Shown here one piece after another: positions 40,949 through 54,500 of a stretch of 64,000 bases of DNA. Origin of the DNA: Syngnathus acus (lineage: Eukaryota > Chordata > Actinopteri > Syngnathiformes > Syngnathidae); assembly GCF_901709675.1 (NCBI RefSeq), contig NC_051087.1, positions 6,467,001 to 6,531,000 on the forward strand, given 5' to 3'. The translations under genes and the position numbers were made by a program. Position 1 is the first letter of the stretch; each line of letters starts with the position of its first letter. Under the pieces are notes generated by a model, which worked only from the letters and a program-made list of their open reading frames with translations, was not told the DNA's origin and made no database searches.

Positions 40949-41734
40949 CAGTTTGTTTTCAACACTAATCCTCAATGATCCCCCGAGTCACCTAATTCTC
41001 ATCTTAGAGGTGGAATGAATTGGAACTGTCTGTCTACAGTACAATGAAAGGTGTTTCATATGTCAGTATTGTGCGGTCGCTGTTTGCATGTCGTCACTTT
41101 GTTTACTGGGCTTTGGACACATAAGACCTGAAGGGATCATTAAAACAATTTAGGCTACAGCAAGAAGCTGCGTGGACTCTCCATTATTGATGGTCTGAAA
41201 GACAGCCATTCAGCGATAGGCGTGACAATCCTTAAGGTCAGTGGCCATTTCACTCAGATTGTTTCACATTTTTCACTCTGTCATCCTGGAGTTGTGCATC
41301 CATGTCGCTAATGTAGCAAGATATTAACAAATGGCCACCAAAAGAAAGATAGATTGTAATAATACATCTGGATAAAGATGAAGGCACCCTGGTGCTTTGT
41401 AGATCAACAACCAATCACCTTGGCTTTACAAATAAAAAAACTAAAAATAAACCGAACTGTGGACTTTGATCACAATGACCACAGTCGAGTCATGCAACTT
41501 CTCATCATAGTGTTATCCCCCAATGGTCCTGGAGCTGTAATCTGAATGATAAGAAACACATGGCTAACAAGACTTTTGAGACAATCTTGCTCAAGATGTT
41601 TGAATCATGCTGATGACAGCAGGTCAAAAGGGGTTTGTTGTGTCACTGACCCTACACACCCACATTAAGAAAACCCCAACCTACAGGAACGTGTTGTTGC
41701 TCTTCATTCTTGCTGGCTAGCAACCTGAAACAAC
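40949..41734. other. chrna9-GIMAP spacer
   Basis: This 786-base gap should hold the chrna9 3' UTR (an ATTAAA occurs near 41140) and the promoter of the GIMAP-like gene. I see no further gene or clear repeat. Confidence 0.45.
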
Positions 41735-43263
41735 ATGTCCTCCTCTAGCAAGCAACTGTGCTCCAAGACAAGAACAGGTAAGTATTGTGTCACTGTCTTC
41801 CTCAATTTAAACAACTAAAAAAAAAAAAAAAAATTTCCAAATGAATTTCAAATCTAGGTGGAAAGTCATGTTCCTCCTTGTCAGAGGTCAGACTGGTTCT
41901 GCTGGGGAAGACGGGCAGTGGAAAAAGCTCCACTGGCAACTTCATCCTGGGCCGTAAACTCTTTGACGCAAAAGTCAGCAGCTGTTCGATCACCCTTCGA
42001 TCCCGGAGGGCTTGTGGAGAAATCTGCGGTAAGCACCTGGTGCTCTTGGACACTCCGGGAATTCTGGACACTTCACGGACTCTGCAGGAGGTGCAGAGAG
42101 AGTTAAGGAAGTCTGTTAGTCTCCTCTTCCCAGGTCCACATATCTTCCTCCTCATTGTTCGGATTTCACGGATAACTCAGGAGGAGAAAGAGGCGGTGCG
42201 CCAGTTTAAACAGGCCCTTGGTTCTCATGCTCTACAATTGTCCATTGTGGTTTTTACCCATGGAGATTGTCTGGAAGATGGAGTTTCTGTGAAGCAGTGT
42301 ATGATAGACATGTGCCCATACCTGGAGGAACTGGTGGCAGAATGTGGCGGGAGGTACTGTGTCTTCAACAACCAAAGCTCCGGGAGCAAGGAGAAGACAC
42401 CCGAGCTGCTTGCCATTGTGGACCGTATGATGAAGGATAATGGAGGAACCTGCTACACCAGCAAGATGCTTCAGAAAGCAGAGGAGGATCTGGTTGGCAT
42501 GCAGCAGGAGGAGCGGCGTTTGCTGAGACACAAAGAGAAGCAGCTCAGAATGAAACACGAGGAACATATTAAAATCAGGTATGAAAGAGAGCTTGAGAGA
42601 CTTCAGCAAAAAAGTGGAAGCGCGATTCAGGAGATGGCAAGACTGATGCCAAACCAGATGGAGGAGGCGGAGAGGAGAGAAGATCTCAAAGACAGAGTGG
42701 AAGAAGTTCCCAAAATACTTGAGGAAGCAGCCAGCAGGGAGAATAATCTTGGACACGGTACGGAAGAGATGGTGAAAATACATAATGCGGAAAATGAAAG
42801 GAAAGAAATTGCCATCAGACAGACAGAAGAAATAAAGAGAGAAGCTTTGCAGGAAGAACAGGATAAACTCTTCTCAAATTCAGAGGAGCGGGACAAAGAG
42901 GAAAAAAAGCGGAAGAAGCGAATGGAGGATTTGCTCAAACACCAGAGTGAGGACGACTGGGCGACACAAATGGAAAAACTACGAAAAGACAAAATAAATA
43001 TTGAATCCCTCATGCGGCAGCTCAAACTCCTCAAGGTGAAGACAGATGAGTATAAACGCAGAGAAGCGAACCTCAAGAGACAGTTGGAGCGGAGAGAGAG
43101 AGAAGCGTGTTCCGTGTGTTCTTCACGGCCGAGCAACGTGATCATCAGGAAAAACCGTGAGGACAGCACTGTCATGCATGTGACTGGATTTGTGCAGGAG
43201 ATGGGACTCATAGGGCTCAATGCATCCTTACAGGTTGCCAGGAATTCCTGTTGTATACAGTAA
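41735..43263 (+). CDS. GTPase IMAP (AIG1-type) family protein with coiled coil and CaaX-like end
   Basis: GIMAP proteins are immune-associated GTPases that act on lymphocyte survival and intracellular membranes; fish carry many copies. Two exons, 41735-41777 and 41858-43263, join in frame to 482 residues. After a Ser-rich leader the AIG1 domain starts with VRLVLLGKTGSGKSSTGN (G1 at about residues 31-38). It continues with the G3 motif LLDTPGILDT, then RISRITQEEKEAVRQFKQAL in the conserved AIG1 box, and VVFTHGD in the G4 position. From about residue 220 to 430 the chain is Glu/Lys/Arg-rich and should form a long coiled coil, rich in short basic-acidic repeats. The last residues are RNSCCIQ, so CCIQ looks like a CaaX prenylation box; no transmembrane segment is seen. 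The exact orthologue is unknown to me. The 3' end converges on slit2. Confidence 0.88.
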
Positions 43264-43691
43264 TAACTCAACGTCCTGTTTCTTATTGAAATGGCAACCT
43301 GAATGTTTTGTTGTTCATTTAAAACCTCTGGTTAAAGATTGATAGTCATGAAAAGGATCAATACAAAGATTTAGGAAAATGTGATAAACTGACGCTGACC
43401 ACGCAGTAGATAACTTTGTTCCATCAGTGGCTCAATTTGCAACTGTAAATCGAATGTTATATTTGGCCCATTTCTAGCAAAACTTAGTTAGCTAGCCTGC
43501 AACCTAAAAAAAAAACAAATCTTCCCAGCCACAATTGCTAATTTACAAAGCAGTTTGCTGGTGTTATTCAAGTTTCCAAATGTTATGCATTTTGTGTTTA
43601 GGCTACTATCATGTGTTGAAATTGTTGGATTTATGTCTCACAGAAAGTATGTGCTCAAATTTCTGTCATATAATGTGAGCCTGCTATATTT

Positions 43692-43697
43692 AATAAA
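43692..43697 (+). terminator. probable poly(A) signal of the GIMAP-like gene
   Basis: An AATAAA lies about 430 bases after the stop codon and before the convergent 3' end of slit2. Confidence 0.5.
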
Positions 43698-43890
43698 TGG
43701 TTAACTTTCCCTGAAGTGTCTCTTTTATGTTGACCCACATAACCCAACATTGGGCTATAGGGTCCAGAAACCTGCTTGCCCATATTTTCATCATTTTCTA
43801 ACCAGATTGCATATTGTTGGTCTTTTTTTTGTTGTTCATTCAAATTGGCAGCTTTGATAATGACTTCTCTTTGGTGTATCCAATTGAATC

Positions 43891-45411
43891 TTTATTTTCT
43901 TTTTACTTAGATGGACTTTATGATGTAAGTGTGCTGAAAAAATACAATGCAAAGGAACATATGATGAGGATAATAGAGTTTCAAACGTTTTTTTTCTTTC
44001 AACTGATATGATTTGGTTAACTTTTTGCATATACGGTACGTCCACATAAAAGCTTTAAACCATTGTGCAATCTCATAAAAACTTTTGTAATCGTACTACA
44101 AATCCAGAAATTGGTTCTTATTATACGCTGGAATCCATACAGTTCAGTGAGAAGTAACAAAATATTGCCCACATTCAAAAATATAGTTATTACGACAGAT
44201 ATGATCAATTTGTTTTTTTTAATACCTCAGAAAAAATTCCAGACCAGGGTTTACTATTGTGACAAAAAAGGCAGAGGTTAAGGATATGAGGTAAATATTG
44301 GTTTTAATTAACAAACATCAGTCAGGGAACTGACATTAGTCTTGGGGGTGTGTGGAGACGGGATCTATCAAGCACAATGCACACGTGTAGAGGTGGGGAA
44401 CATATTTATCTGTTACACATGGTGCCCCTGTACAGTGGGAGCAGGAGATTCTATATAACATACAGATCAGGATCCAAGTCTACGGTACAAAACTTAGCAG
44501 CAACATGTTAAACATCGGAGACCATGGGGCTAACAAAGTAGTTTCATTTAGAAAAAGTCACAGTATCCTTTAAGCATAAATTTGTTAAAAAGGTAAAAAC
44601 AGTTCTAGGCATCCTCTAGGGTCAACGCTACTCACAAGATCTGTGTTTCGTATACTCTAATATAAAGACCTTCTGGTAATGAATGGCACAGTACAAACTC
44701 TCAGGAAACGTGACAAAAATATACACTGTCCTCACGTCACATTTGCAGCTTAAAATGTAACCAAGGTCTCTGGCAAGCACAATAGATTCCCAAAAAACAA
44801 ACAAAGACAAACAAAACCAACTTCGCTTCAACCAAAATAGAGGACACCATTGTTAGTTCAGCTATCTTGACAGATTATGTCTTTTTAATACAAAAATAAG
44901 GACAAATATAAATTAATATATATTAAAAGAATCAGAATTGATACATGGGGGGAGGACCTACTTAATAAGTACAGGTATTTATGATACAATAAATACTCAT
45001 GACTGGGGAGTACTGTATAATGTATTGAACCTGGAACTCTGCTACGGGTGAGAGTTGCTGTATGGAAAAACTTTTGAGGATTGTGTAAACAGTCTTTTTT
45101 GTGTTGTGGTGAGGCAATTTGGGTTTCTCCTTACCACACACGACTCTCAGAGGATGCCTGGGAAGTCTTCAGGACGCGTGGATCCTCCAGGGACGAGACA
45201 GCGGTAGGAGTCATCGTGATCCATGAAAAGAAGTAGATGCGAGGAAAAAGTCAACTCTTTTTTTTTTTTGTCTTTTTCTCCACTTCATAATAAAAAATAA
45301 GTCTGTTTTTGTACTTTACAATACAATTCAACATCCCCACCGAGGAAGCATCAATCATCAGTCCAGCACTGACAAGTAAAGAAACTGTTAAGTCTCTTTT
45401 TTTTTTTCAGG

Positions 45412-45443
<32 letters not shown>

Positions 45444-45543
45444 GATGGAGGGTCTCAAAGAAGGAGATGGGAAGCAAGTAAGGCGGGCAGGTACACAAAA
45501 CATATCTTGCAAAGAGAAAAGTCTTTTTTGTTTTCTTTTTTTT
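43891..45543 (-). other. slit2: slit2 3' UTR (probable)
   Basis: This AT-rich sequence follows the slit2 stop on the minus strand. A minus-strand AATAAA (TTTATT at 43891-43896) marks a possible end; other signals may be used. The region includes poly-T/poly-A tracts, the longest at 45419-45443. It has no coding content. Confidence 0.5.
45419..45443 (+). repeat. A-homopolymer
   Basis: About 25 consecutive A residues (T on the slit2-sense strand) in the slit2 3' UTR. The length may be inexact in the assembly. Confidence 0.9.
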
Positions 45544-48500
45544 TTATGTGGAACACTTTGTACAGCCACACTTGACAATTTTCTCCACTTCCTGAACAAA
45601 AGAGGAGCCGTCAGTGCACTGGAAGGTGTATTTCCTGCGTTTGCTGCGGAGGGGGGTGCAGCAGGTTCCTTGTCCTCCTGCTCCCCCCAGGCAGCTGCCC
45701 CTGCACTCTAGACGGGAGACCTTCTCCTGGGTTTGGCACGCCGCGTAGCCTTGCTGTCTCTGGTAGACATCTCGGACCCGTTCCCCTCTGCAGGCCACCT
45801 CTGCCCAAAAGAAAATGTAGTGATTATCCACTCTCTGGTCCAACAATAGAGAAGTTGGATTTGAATGGCACAGACAAAGTAGGGTAGATAGTAAATGAAG
45901 ATCAGGTTAAATGAAAAGACAAAGATTTGAAGCATGTGACACTTCAGAGAAGTTATTTGGAAACGCCCCCTGGCATCTTTATTCTGTTTGGTCCGACACT
46001 CTCAGAACATTAGAGAGAATTCTTCTCTCCCTTTGTGTACAATCTACAACACATCAATTGATGGATCCAACGCGGATTAAAAAAATTCAAATGTTTTGTG
46101 GGTTTACTGTTTCCTGGTAGGCCTCCATATTTTAAAAATAACACTCACACTGCTCACAGGAAATAAACACAGTGGATGAACTACATGGGAGGATGGGAAA
46201 AAAAAAAAATCAAACCATGTACTCTCACCTGCGTGACCCCTCGTGTGGGAGTGAGCAGAAGCTCAGGCGAGGCTGATACGGAAAAGCAAGTGTTAGAAGT
46301 GTTAATGCAGAAACAAGAAACATTGTTAGATGCAGACAGTGAACCAAGCAGCTGTTCAGAAAGGATAGTCTCTTCAATAAAGAGATCGTTCAAGCTCATG
46401 AGAGTCCATTCCATGTGTCACTTTGTATTACGAAGGTCACCTTTATCGCATGCCTCTCCGGTGAATCCGCTGTTACACTCGCAGTAGGCTTTCCCCAGTC
46501 CTGACACTCTGCATTTGCCGTGTTTGCAGCGAGACAGGCTGCAGGGATTGGTCGCTTCCTGGTCCTGCTCGTCACAAAGGACGCCGCTGAAACCGGGTTG
46601 GCAGCGACAGGAATAAGAGTAGGAGTTGATGGCCAGGCAGGTACCATGAATACACCTGGGGATGAAAAAAGAGGAGCGTATTCAACTATCGTGAATATAT
46701 ATCACAACATCGGGTCGAAATATCCGACTCACTTGTTGCCATCACATGGGTTGTTGACTTGCTGGTCGCAAACTGGTCCAGTCCAGCCCGGGTGGCAGGT
46801 GCAGGTAAAGCCACGATGTCCCGTCGGGTAGCAGTCTCCCTGGACGCAGGCGCCTCTCTGGCAGGGCTGGCAACCAGGCTCCACCCCTTGCCCGATCCAC
46901 CGCCGAGTGCCGCTCTGTGCCGCCCCGGCGCCGGCAGCTCCCGAGCCCAGCCCCGCTCCGAGGTCCTGGAGCTTTCCGTTGATGTAGAGGTTACGGAGAC
47001 AGCCGTGGAAGCTGGTGCCATTCCGCCCACCTGAGCTGTGCTGCAGGGCGGAAAGACCCCCAGATGCCGAGGCACGCTCTGGCATACCTGGAACCATCGC
47101 GATAACAAACATTGAACACATGAAATCAAGCAAGTCTTATCGATGAAGCAACCCGTGAGTGTGTGCTCATCGTTCTCACCTCCCAGGTAAAGCGGGGAGT
47201 CGATGTTGAGTGTGGACTGTTTGCTGATGGAGTTGATGGATTTAGGGGCCCCGCCATCGATAGACAATGACAAAGTTTGATCGGATGCTACCAACTCCAC
47301 CGCATGGAAAGTGCCATCATTCACTGTCTCCACACTGAGGGACAAACAGTGGAATCATCTGTCATGTAAAAACGTAGTCAATAAGCGCACTTTGGTTTGT
47401 GTCCCACAAACCTGTATATGGCAGAGGGAGGATAAGCGCCAGTATCGTAGCTGACCCGAAGGCGCCCCCGATAAAGCTCCATTGCAATGTGATCATTATC
47501 CCCCTTATATAATAACACCCCGCTGTCCTCATCTGTAGCAATCTGAGAACACAGCGCGATACATATGAGAATGTAGAAGGTACTTTCGATCCAGATTAAC
47601 GGAAAAGACATCCCGCACCTGCAGGCTAATGTTGGTCTGCGGCGAGATCAGATTGGATGGAAGCTGCAGGTAGGACTCCCGGTCCACAAAGTTGACACTG
47701 ACGAGCGTCTCGCAGCGCTCCCCCTCGTAGCCTTGGAGACATTGGCAGCGGGGGTCGGTTCCCATGACGACGCATTGCGCCCCGTTGAGGCAGTCGTGGT
47801 TGTCGCAGGGGCTGGTGCGAGGAAGGACCATTGGCGGGGACAAGTCGCAGAATAACCCACTGCAACACAAACACACATTGTGTAAGAATGATGGCGACAC
47901 GCTTCGGGACTACAGCTAATGAATGACCACAAGGGGGAGCCCTCCTCTTCTAGTTCCAGAAGGACCAGGTAACAACAAATCAATAGCTCCTCAATGAATC
48001 CAAAATTTAATTTAACTTCATTTAAGGCTGTTAATTTACAATATAGATCATAATATATAAAATAAGGGCTGTAAAAGAGAACATTATAATGGATTTGCAT
48101 CGCTCACCTGTAGCCCTCTGGACAGACACAAGTGTAGCCGTTGATGGCATCAATGCACTGAGCGCCATTTTGACACTTATTTTCATCGCAGTCGTTATAG
48201 TCCAGCTCGCAGTGGTCTCCAATATAACCTGGGGTGCACTCACATCTATGACACACACACGGATTGCATTAAAACTTCTTTCACATAAACTCAGCAACTA
48301 TTTCCTTTTTATGTGAGACATGCTCTGACTCAAGTACAGTGTGAGAGGAACAAGACAGAACTACTTATGCCAATGATTGTGTGTGCCCACTCACTTGTAT
48401 CCCTGAGGGGTCAAAATGCACTTTGAATCGTGTTGACATGGATTCAGTTCCGGAGCACAGAAATCCAGTTTCTCTTCACACAGCTCTCCTGGGAACACAC

Positions 48501-51500
48501 ACACACACACAAAAACACACAGACATACTTTCAGCTCGAACAACTCTGACAAGCTGCATGCGTCTGTACTGTGTGTGTGTTTGTGTTTTGTTTGATGGAT
48601 GGCTCTCTTGTGGGCAAGGCTAACGCAGAGGTCTGACAAATGATCTAATCTGTGGGAATGTCATGTCCCTGATGATATTCCCAAGCGCATACCGGTGCTC
48701 CTCAAACTCAGAACTTTTAAATTGATTAAAAGAAATCACGAGGGAGTAAAACAGAGCTCGTGACAGCATCCACAATGGGAATAATTATAAAATCACTTGA
48801 GGATCTGTCTGCGATATGTTCAGTGATGGGTGATATTTATGCCTGTTTACAACACTTAGTCCTAAAAAGTGATGTTAAAATTTATAGAACAGCATTTTGA
48901 AAGAATATTTCTTTTGGTGTTCTATTTCGAATGGCCATTTCATGAGTGTGGAATCTTCCCATTTTGACATTTATCTTAACCTTAAGATAGTCTTTCTGCA
49001 AAATCCATCACCTCACTACACCTCTGTAACATTGCTAGCCGTGTTCATGAAAACGCAGTCGTGAAAGTGCCGTAAAATACATTGCAATCCTTTAATCATT
49101 TCCACTGCATGACCAAAATCATCGCACTTGAGGCAAGTCATTTGTATAACAATAATAATATACTGTCTGTAGTATAATAATATGCATTCAGCAGCAAGCA
49201 GCAATTTAAACAAAAGTGCAACGTGAATAACAGTCGAAAATTGAGGACATGCAATTTGAACAGAGTGCACAAGCATTACATGCTTGAATGAATATCAAAT
49301 TTCCAATTAGCACTGCTAAATCATTGAAAGGAAGGGAGGAGGGAGAGAGGGAGGGACAGCGAGACGAACCAACTAACCTCTCTCCACCTCATTGGTAGCA
49401 GCTGCAACCACAGTAAAGACGGCGGATGGCGGAAAGCAGAGCGAGATGAAGAAAAAGACAAATGACAGCGAGATAGAGAGAGGAGAGCGCCACAAAAGTT
49501 AGCAGTCGCACGTGATTAGCGCAACGCTAAAGCAGACACACAGCAGAGCAGTGTTAGAACAGAGTAGAGAGCAGTGATTCCCAATTTATGTGCCATGGTA
49601 CATTAGTGTGCCTTGAGAGATCATTAGATGTGGCAGGAAATTGGAAATGAGCCAATTTCCACTTCATTGCTTGGAAAATTACGGTGCATTTACTCAAAAT
49701 AACACAAATTTTAAAGCATGTGTGGTTTGTATGTGTTTGTAGTCTCCATCTCGACATGTGTGGCATATTGACACTTTTAAAAACGGTCTTAAGACATTTC
49801 TTTTTAAAAAGGCATTTTCTGTAGCACTGAGATTATTATTATTTTTTTAAATGTAAAGTGCACTATAAATATAATTTATTATTATTATTATTATTATTGG
49901 GGCGGAGCTACAGAGTCTCAACGCAGATGTGTGCTCGAGCTCTTCGAGTGAATTTTTGTCCAAAATCAATTGTTCTGTAATCCTTTTATTTCTAAGGATA
50001 ATGTTGTAAGATTAGTTTAAAGATATATAAAACTTTTATATATATATATATTTGCAGTTTAAACTACTAATCAAAGGCAATTATAAAAAAAATGTTAGGG
50101 GGGTGTTTGTCAATTGCATTTTTTTTTTCCAAATAGGCAATTATTGTACATACTTTTTATGACATTTTTATTTAGTGATGTGCCCTGACATTTTTCGAAT
50201 GCAAAATTTGTGCCTTGGCTCAATAAAGTTTGGGAAACACTGGAGGAGAGTACTGATGTGAGTGTGCGCGTCACCATGGAGACGACATTAGCCATGTGTT
50301 TGTTACCTGTGTATTCTGGTGAGCACATGCATGTGTAGTTGTTGATTCCATCGACGCATGTCGAGTTGTTCTCACAGTCGTTATCTTCACAGTCGTCGAT
50401 GTTAAACTCACAAGAGTCGCCCTCAAAGCCTTCGGGGCACACACACCTTGGAGCGAACACACACACTGCATTGTCAGCATCATCTACTCGACATATTCCC
50501 GGTAGAAAGTCATTCATCTGTTGACATAAGCGTGCCTTGAGTTTGTAAATACAGTTCACACGCACACCCACTCACACACTGAGCACAGTCGGAGAGGTAA
50601 ATTATGGGACTAATAAAAGCTCTCATGCGGCATAGAAGGATTAATATGTCATTTTGTTGTCAAGCACAGCTTCTCACTGCGACTAGCCACAATCCCCCAA
50701 TACCGAAGCAGGAAAGGTTACTCTACAAATAATGAAACTAAAGACAAAGCAGCTGGAAAGTTGAAGAGTTTGCTGGCGTCACCTTGTGGCCACTTGCCCA
50801 ATCATGTGATACGCCGTTAAAAGAATGAGTTCCTGGGGATTTGAATAATGATGAATATTCTATAATATAGATGTGCAGGCTCAGCGAGAACATAAATCAG
50901 ACAGGAATGGTAAGGGGTTAGTGTGGAAAGTCAGGAGAGAAGGTGAGGGAGAAGCATTTATACTGATGTAGATTTATTTTCCACGCAATTTCATTTCCAC
51001 ATCTTATAGGTATGTTTTAAAAATGTAACATACAAATTCCCTGTGACAAATGGTGGGCAGAAAATGCATGAAATATGAATGTAATGTCAAACTGAAGGAA
51101 ATAGCATGGCCAGAAGATAATTTTCGTGAAAGTCAGGTAAGGTGACCAATGTACAAATTGCTATGTGCATCTCATCTTCTTTTTTGTTTCAAGCATAAAA
51201 TCTGATCAGATTATTATTATTATTATTAAATTCTGACTGTCATGTTCAAAAATCCAGATTGAAAGCAAATTACCTAGCAAGGGCTAAATTTGGTCAGATT
51301 TCTTTTTTTTGCATTTGATATAAATTTTGGGACACTGAGGGTTGAGAAATAACCTCTTCATTAAAAGCCATTATAATACCCGACTACAATCTGCATAAAG
51401 AAATAATCTTACCAGAAACTACCTCCTTCGCCTTCCTTTAGATGACAAGTTCCTCCATTCTGGCAGGGATTACTAATGCAAGCATGAATGGGCTCCTCGC

Positions 51501-54500
51501 AGTTTTGGCCCTACAAAGATAAAGCATTCTTTCATCATTAAAAATCCTCATAACAAGAATCAAACATTCTAATCCGTTCATGAGATCCTGTGTTGTACCT
51601 TAAATCCATATGGACAGGTGCAGCGGTAGAAGTGCACCGGGTCATTGAAGCAGGTGCCGTCATTCTTGCACGGGCTGGACAGGCAGGGCTCACATTTCGC
51701 CTGGATGCTGATATCTACTGGGCCTGTTTGTTGCAGACACATTACATGGAGCCAACACCACATAGATGATCAGTTTGCATAGTTAACAAGCTCAGACATG
51801 ACCGCGAAATTAGACTGCGTGGACACACAAGCACACAAACACACTCACGCACAGACATTGACTTGCACAGAGTGTCTTTTGCTTTTAGCGGTCAGAACGA
51901 TACACAATGCAGGTCCAAACACGGAGTTGCAAAGGGGAAAAGGAGTCTGGGTGGATAAGACGAGGGATAACCAGGCCGGGGCAATATCAAGGAACTGGGG
52001 GAAGCGTGACTGAGGAGGAATAGGTGATGAGCTACTTTACCTGGCACCAGAAAACCACAAGGCCCCGGGACTTCTACAGTGCGTCAGTTAGATTAGGTTA
52101 AAAATAGGATTCAGTCATGTGATCATTGTCAGAAAAAAAAAAGTATTAGTTCACGAAAGATGAGATTTAACTTTAACTTCAGACAACACCCCACCAAATA
52201 ATCACTCGTGTCAAAATGTAAGCAGTTTAAATGTGTTTTCTCGGGTAAAACTCGTAATTGGCGACTTGTGGTCTCCTCTTGGAGTCCTCAATTGCGCTCA
52301 TTGTACACATTACAGATGTGTACAATGGAACCTATAAAGCAAAATGGCTCTGAGGTCTTAGTTACAATCCATAAATGTCAGGAAAAACTATGCCACTGAA
52401 GTCACAGAAAATCCCAAAAATTCCTCGAGCATTGACTCCATCTTATTGAGGAATTTTGTGGCTTCTTTGCTACACTTTCACAAAAGATGGACCAAGAACA
52501 ACAAAAGATTGGAAGAGAAGAACGTGAAAAGGAAAATACACAAAGTTATATCACACTAGCTTCAGTCGCCAGATCAACATGGCCTGTCCTCATTTTATCA
52601 TGGCAGCTCTACAGTAGATTATTTCAATTTCTCAAAATCCAAAATAATCAACCCAGAATGGATTTTGTTCAACCTCATAGTTTCCGCAGTTTCTCCTTCT
52701 ACGTGCCGCTGTGCTGTTGAAAGTAGAGCAAGCATCGCGCATTCCACATACCTGTGCAGGTGAACTTCTTGGATGGCGTGGTGAGCAGCAGTTTGTCGGT
52801 CATGTCGCCGGGCCCCGCGCAGCGGGCGATGCCGGGCTCTTTGTAGCCGCTTTTCACCCAGTCGGACAACCACTGCATGTGGCAGTCGCAGTGCAGAGGG
52901 TTTGCGCCCAGAGCCCTGCCGCAGACATATTTAATAGTTATACACTAAAATATAATGTTGATCCAACATCAACTTACCATTCAAATACTCCAAATGAATG
53001 ATTTAAAGAAATATTTTCAAATACATATTTTCTATTACCCATAGGCAGACAGGCTGCACGTCTCGCAATTACGTTTACATTCCTGTGGGAATTTAGTCGT
53101 GAAGTCGCGTGAATTTTTGCAATGTTATTAACCTTTTCTTGTAATATGATGTATTTTTTTTTAGTTTTACTATTCTTTTCAGTGAGGTTTTAATACACCT
53201 TCACAAAATCCAATTGTGTGGAATCAGTCAAAATAAAAACATGATCAAATCCTGCAAAACAATTTTGGTAGACCTGGTTCCCCTTTTTTTTTTTTTCTGG
53301 GCTACTTTAGTGATGCTTTCAGTCTCATTCAATGCCGTTTTATCCTTACCCACAGCGCACTTCAACTGCAATAAAAAATATATTGTTAAATCTTTGCGAC
53401 TTTTCTGAAGACAGATTTTTTCCCCAGAGCTCTCATTAGCTTGAGTACCTAAAGAACTGGTCAGTGTGTGTGTGCATGTGTGTGTTGCTCACAAGTGTGA
53501 AAGTGATGACAGGTCTTTGAAGGCTCCTTCTGGTATGAGTGATATATCATTTCCATGGAGGGACCTGAGAAAGAGAGTTTAGTGAGACGAGTCTGGCTGA
53601 GTTCCTGCACTTCGGCTCAACTTTGAAGCTACTCACAGCAAACGCAGAGACTTGAGTCCATCGAAGGCCCTCACTGGTATGCACCGCAGACGGTTGTAGC
53701 TCAGGATTCTTTTGACACAAATTAAACATGTTGCCATGGAAACACGGGCACAGAACCAGCTATTTGTTATTATTTGCGGCAAGTTATGCTTGGCCACTTT
53801 CATACAGACGGATGCAAATATTACTCACTCACAAACACACAATGCTTTGGTTGACATGGTGATCAGTTTGCATGAAGTTTGATTGTTGTTTTATATTCAC
53901 GTGATTTCAGAAGTCAAACAGGATTTAGTAGGAGACGCTGTATGAATTTGTAAATGGCACGCACAACGGCACAAAGAGCGCAAATGAAAAGCCAGACTCA
54001 CAGGGTAAGCAGCTCAGACATGTTACTGAGGCTGTGGTTGGACAACGTGCTGATCTGGTTGTTACTCAAATCACTGAAAAGGAAACAATAACAAGTCCAT
54101 AAACACACACATGCCGTTCTATCAATCCATGTGCGGAACATAACACATTCCGAGTGATACTGTACAGATCTCTGACAAAATACCATTGGGTTACTTTTGG
54201 CAGCAAGCAAAACCACAAGGCGCCGGCACATTCTATATTCTAAATGTGTGTATCGTTTCCCTCGCCGTAAAAGTGGAACGTGAGCACAGACACTTACATG
54301 AGCGTCAAGTGTTTGTAATCGGAGAGCTCCACAGGAACCTGAGTGAAGTGGTTTCCATCCAGATACCTGGCAGGTGGAGGGATAGAGAAAAGAGACAGAA
54401 AGAGAGAGAGAGCAAATGAGAAGGAAGAAAAACGTTATTTAATCATGTGAGAAATTCCTCATCTCCAGCAGAGTGTGCAGTCATTTCTGCATGAGCCACA

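Larger units (their letters stand above)
48489..50306. other. slit2 intron within the EGF region
   Basis: This 1.8 kb intron contains a purine-rich gagagg patch near 49325-49365 and a hAT-type transposon relic from 49572 to 50242. No exon or RNA gene was recognised. Confidence 0.6.

Noticed and set aside
42627-43271. 214-codon minus-strand frame
   Set aside because: It is antisense to the coiled-coil region of the GIMAP-like gene. Its Ser/Leu-rich composition is what Glu/Lys/Arg-rich codons give in reverse.
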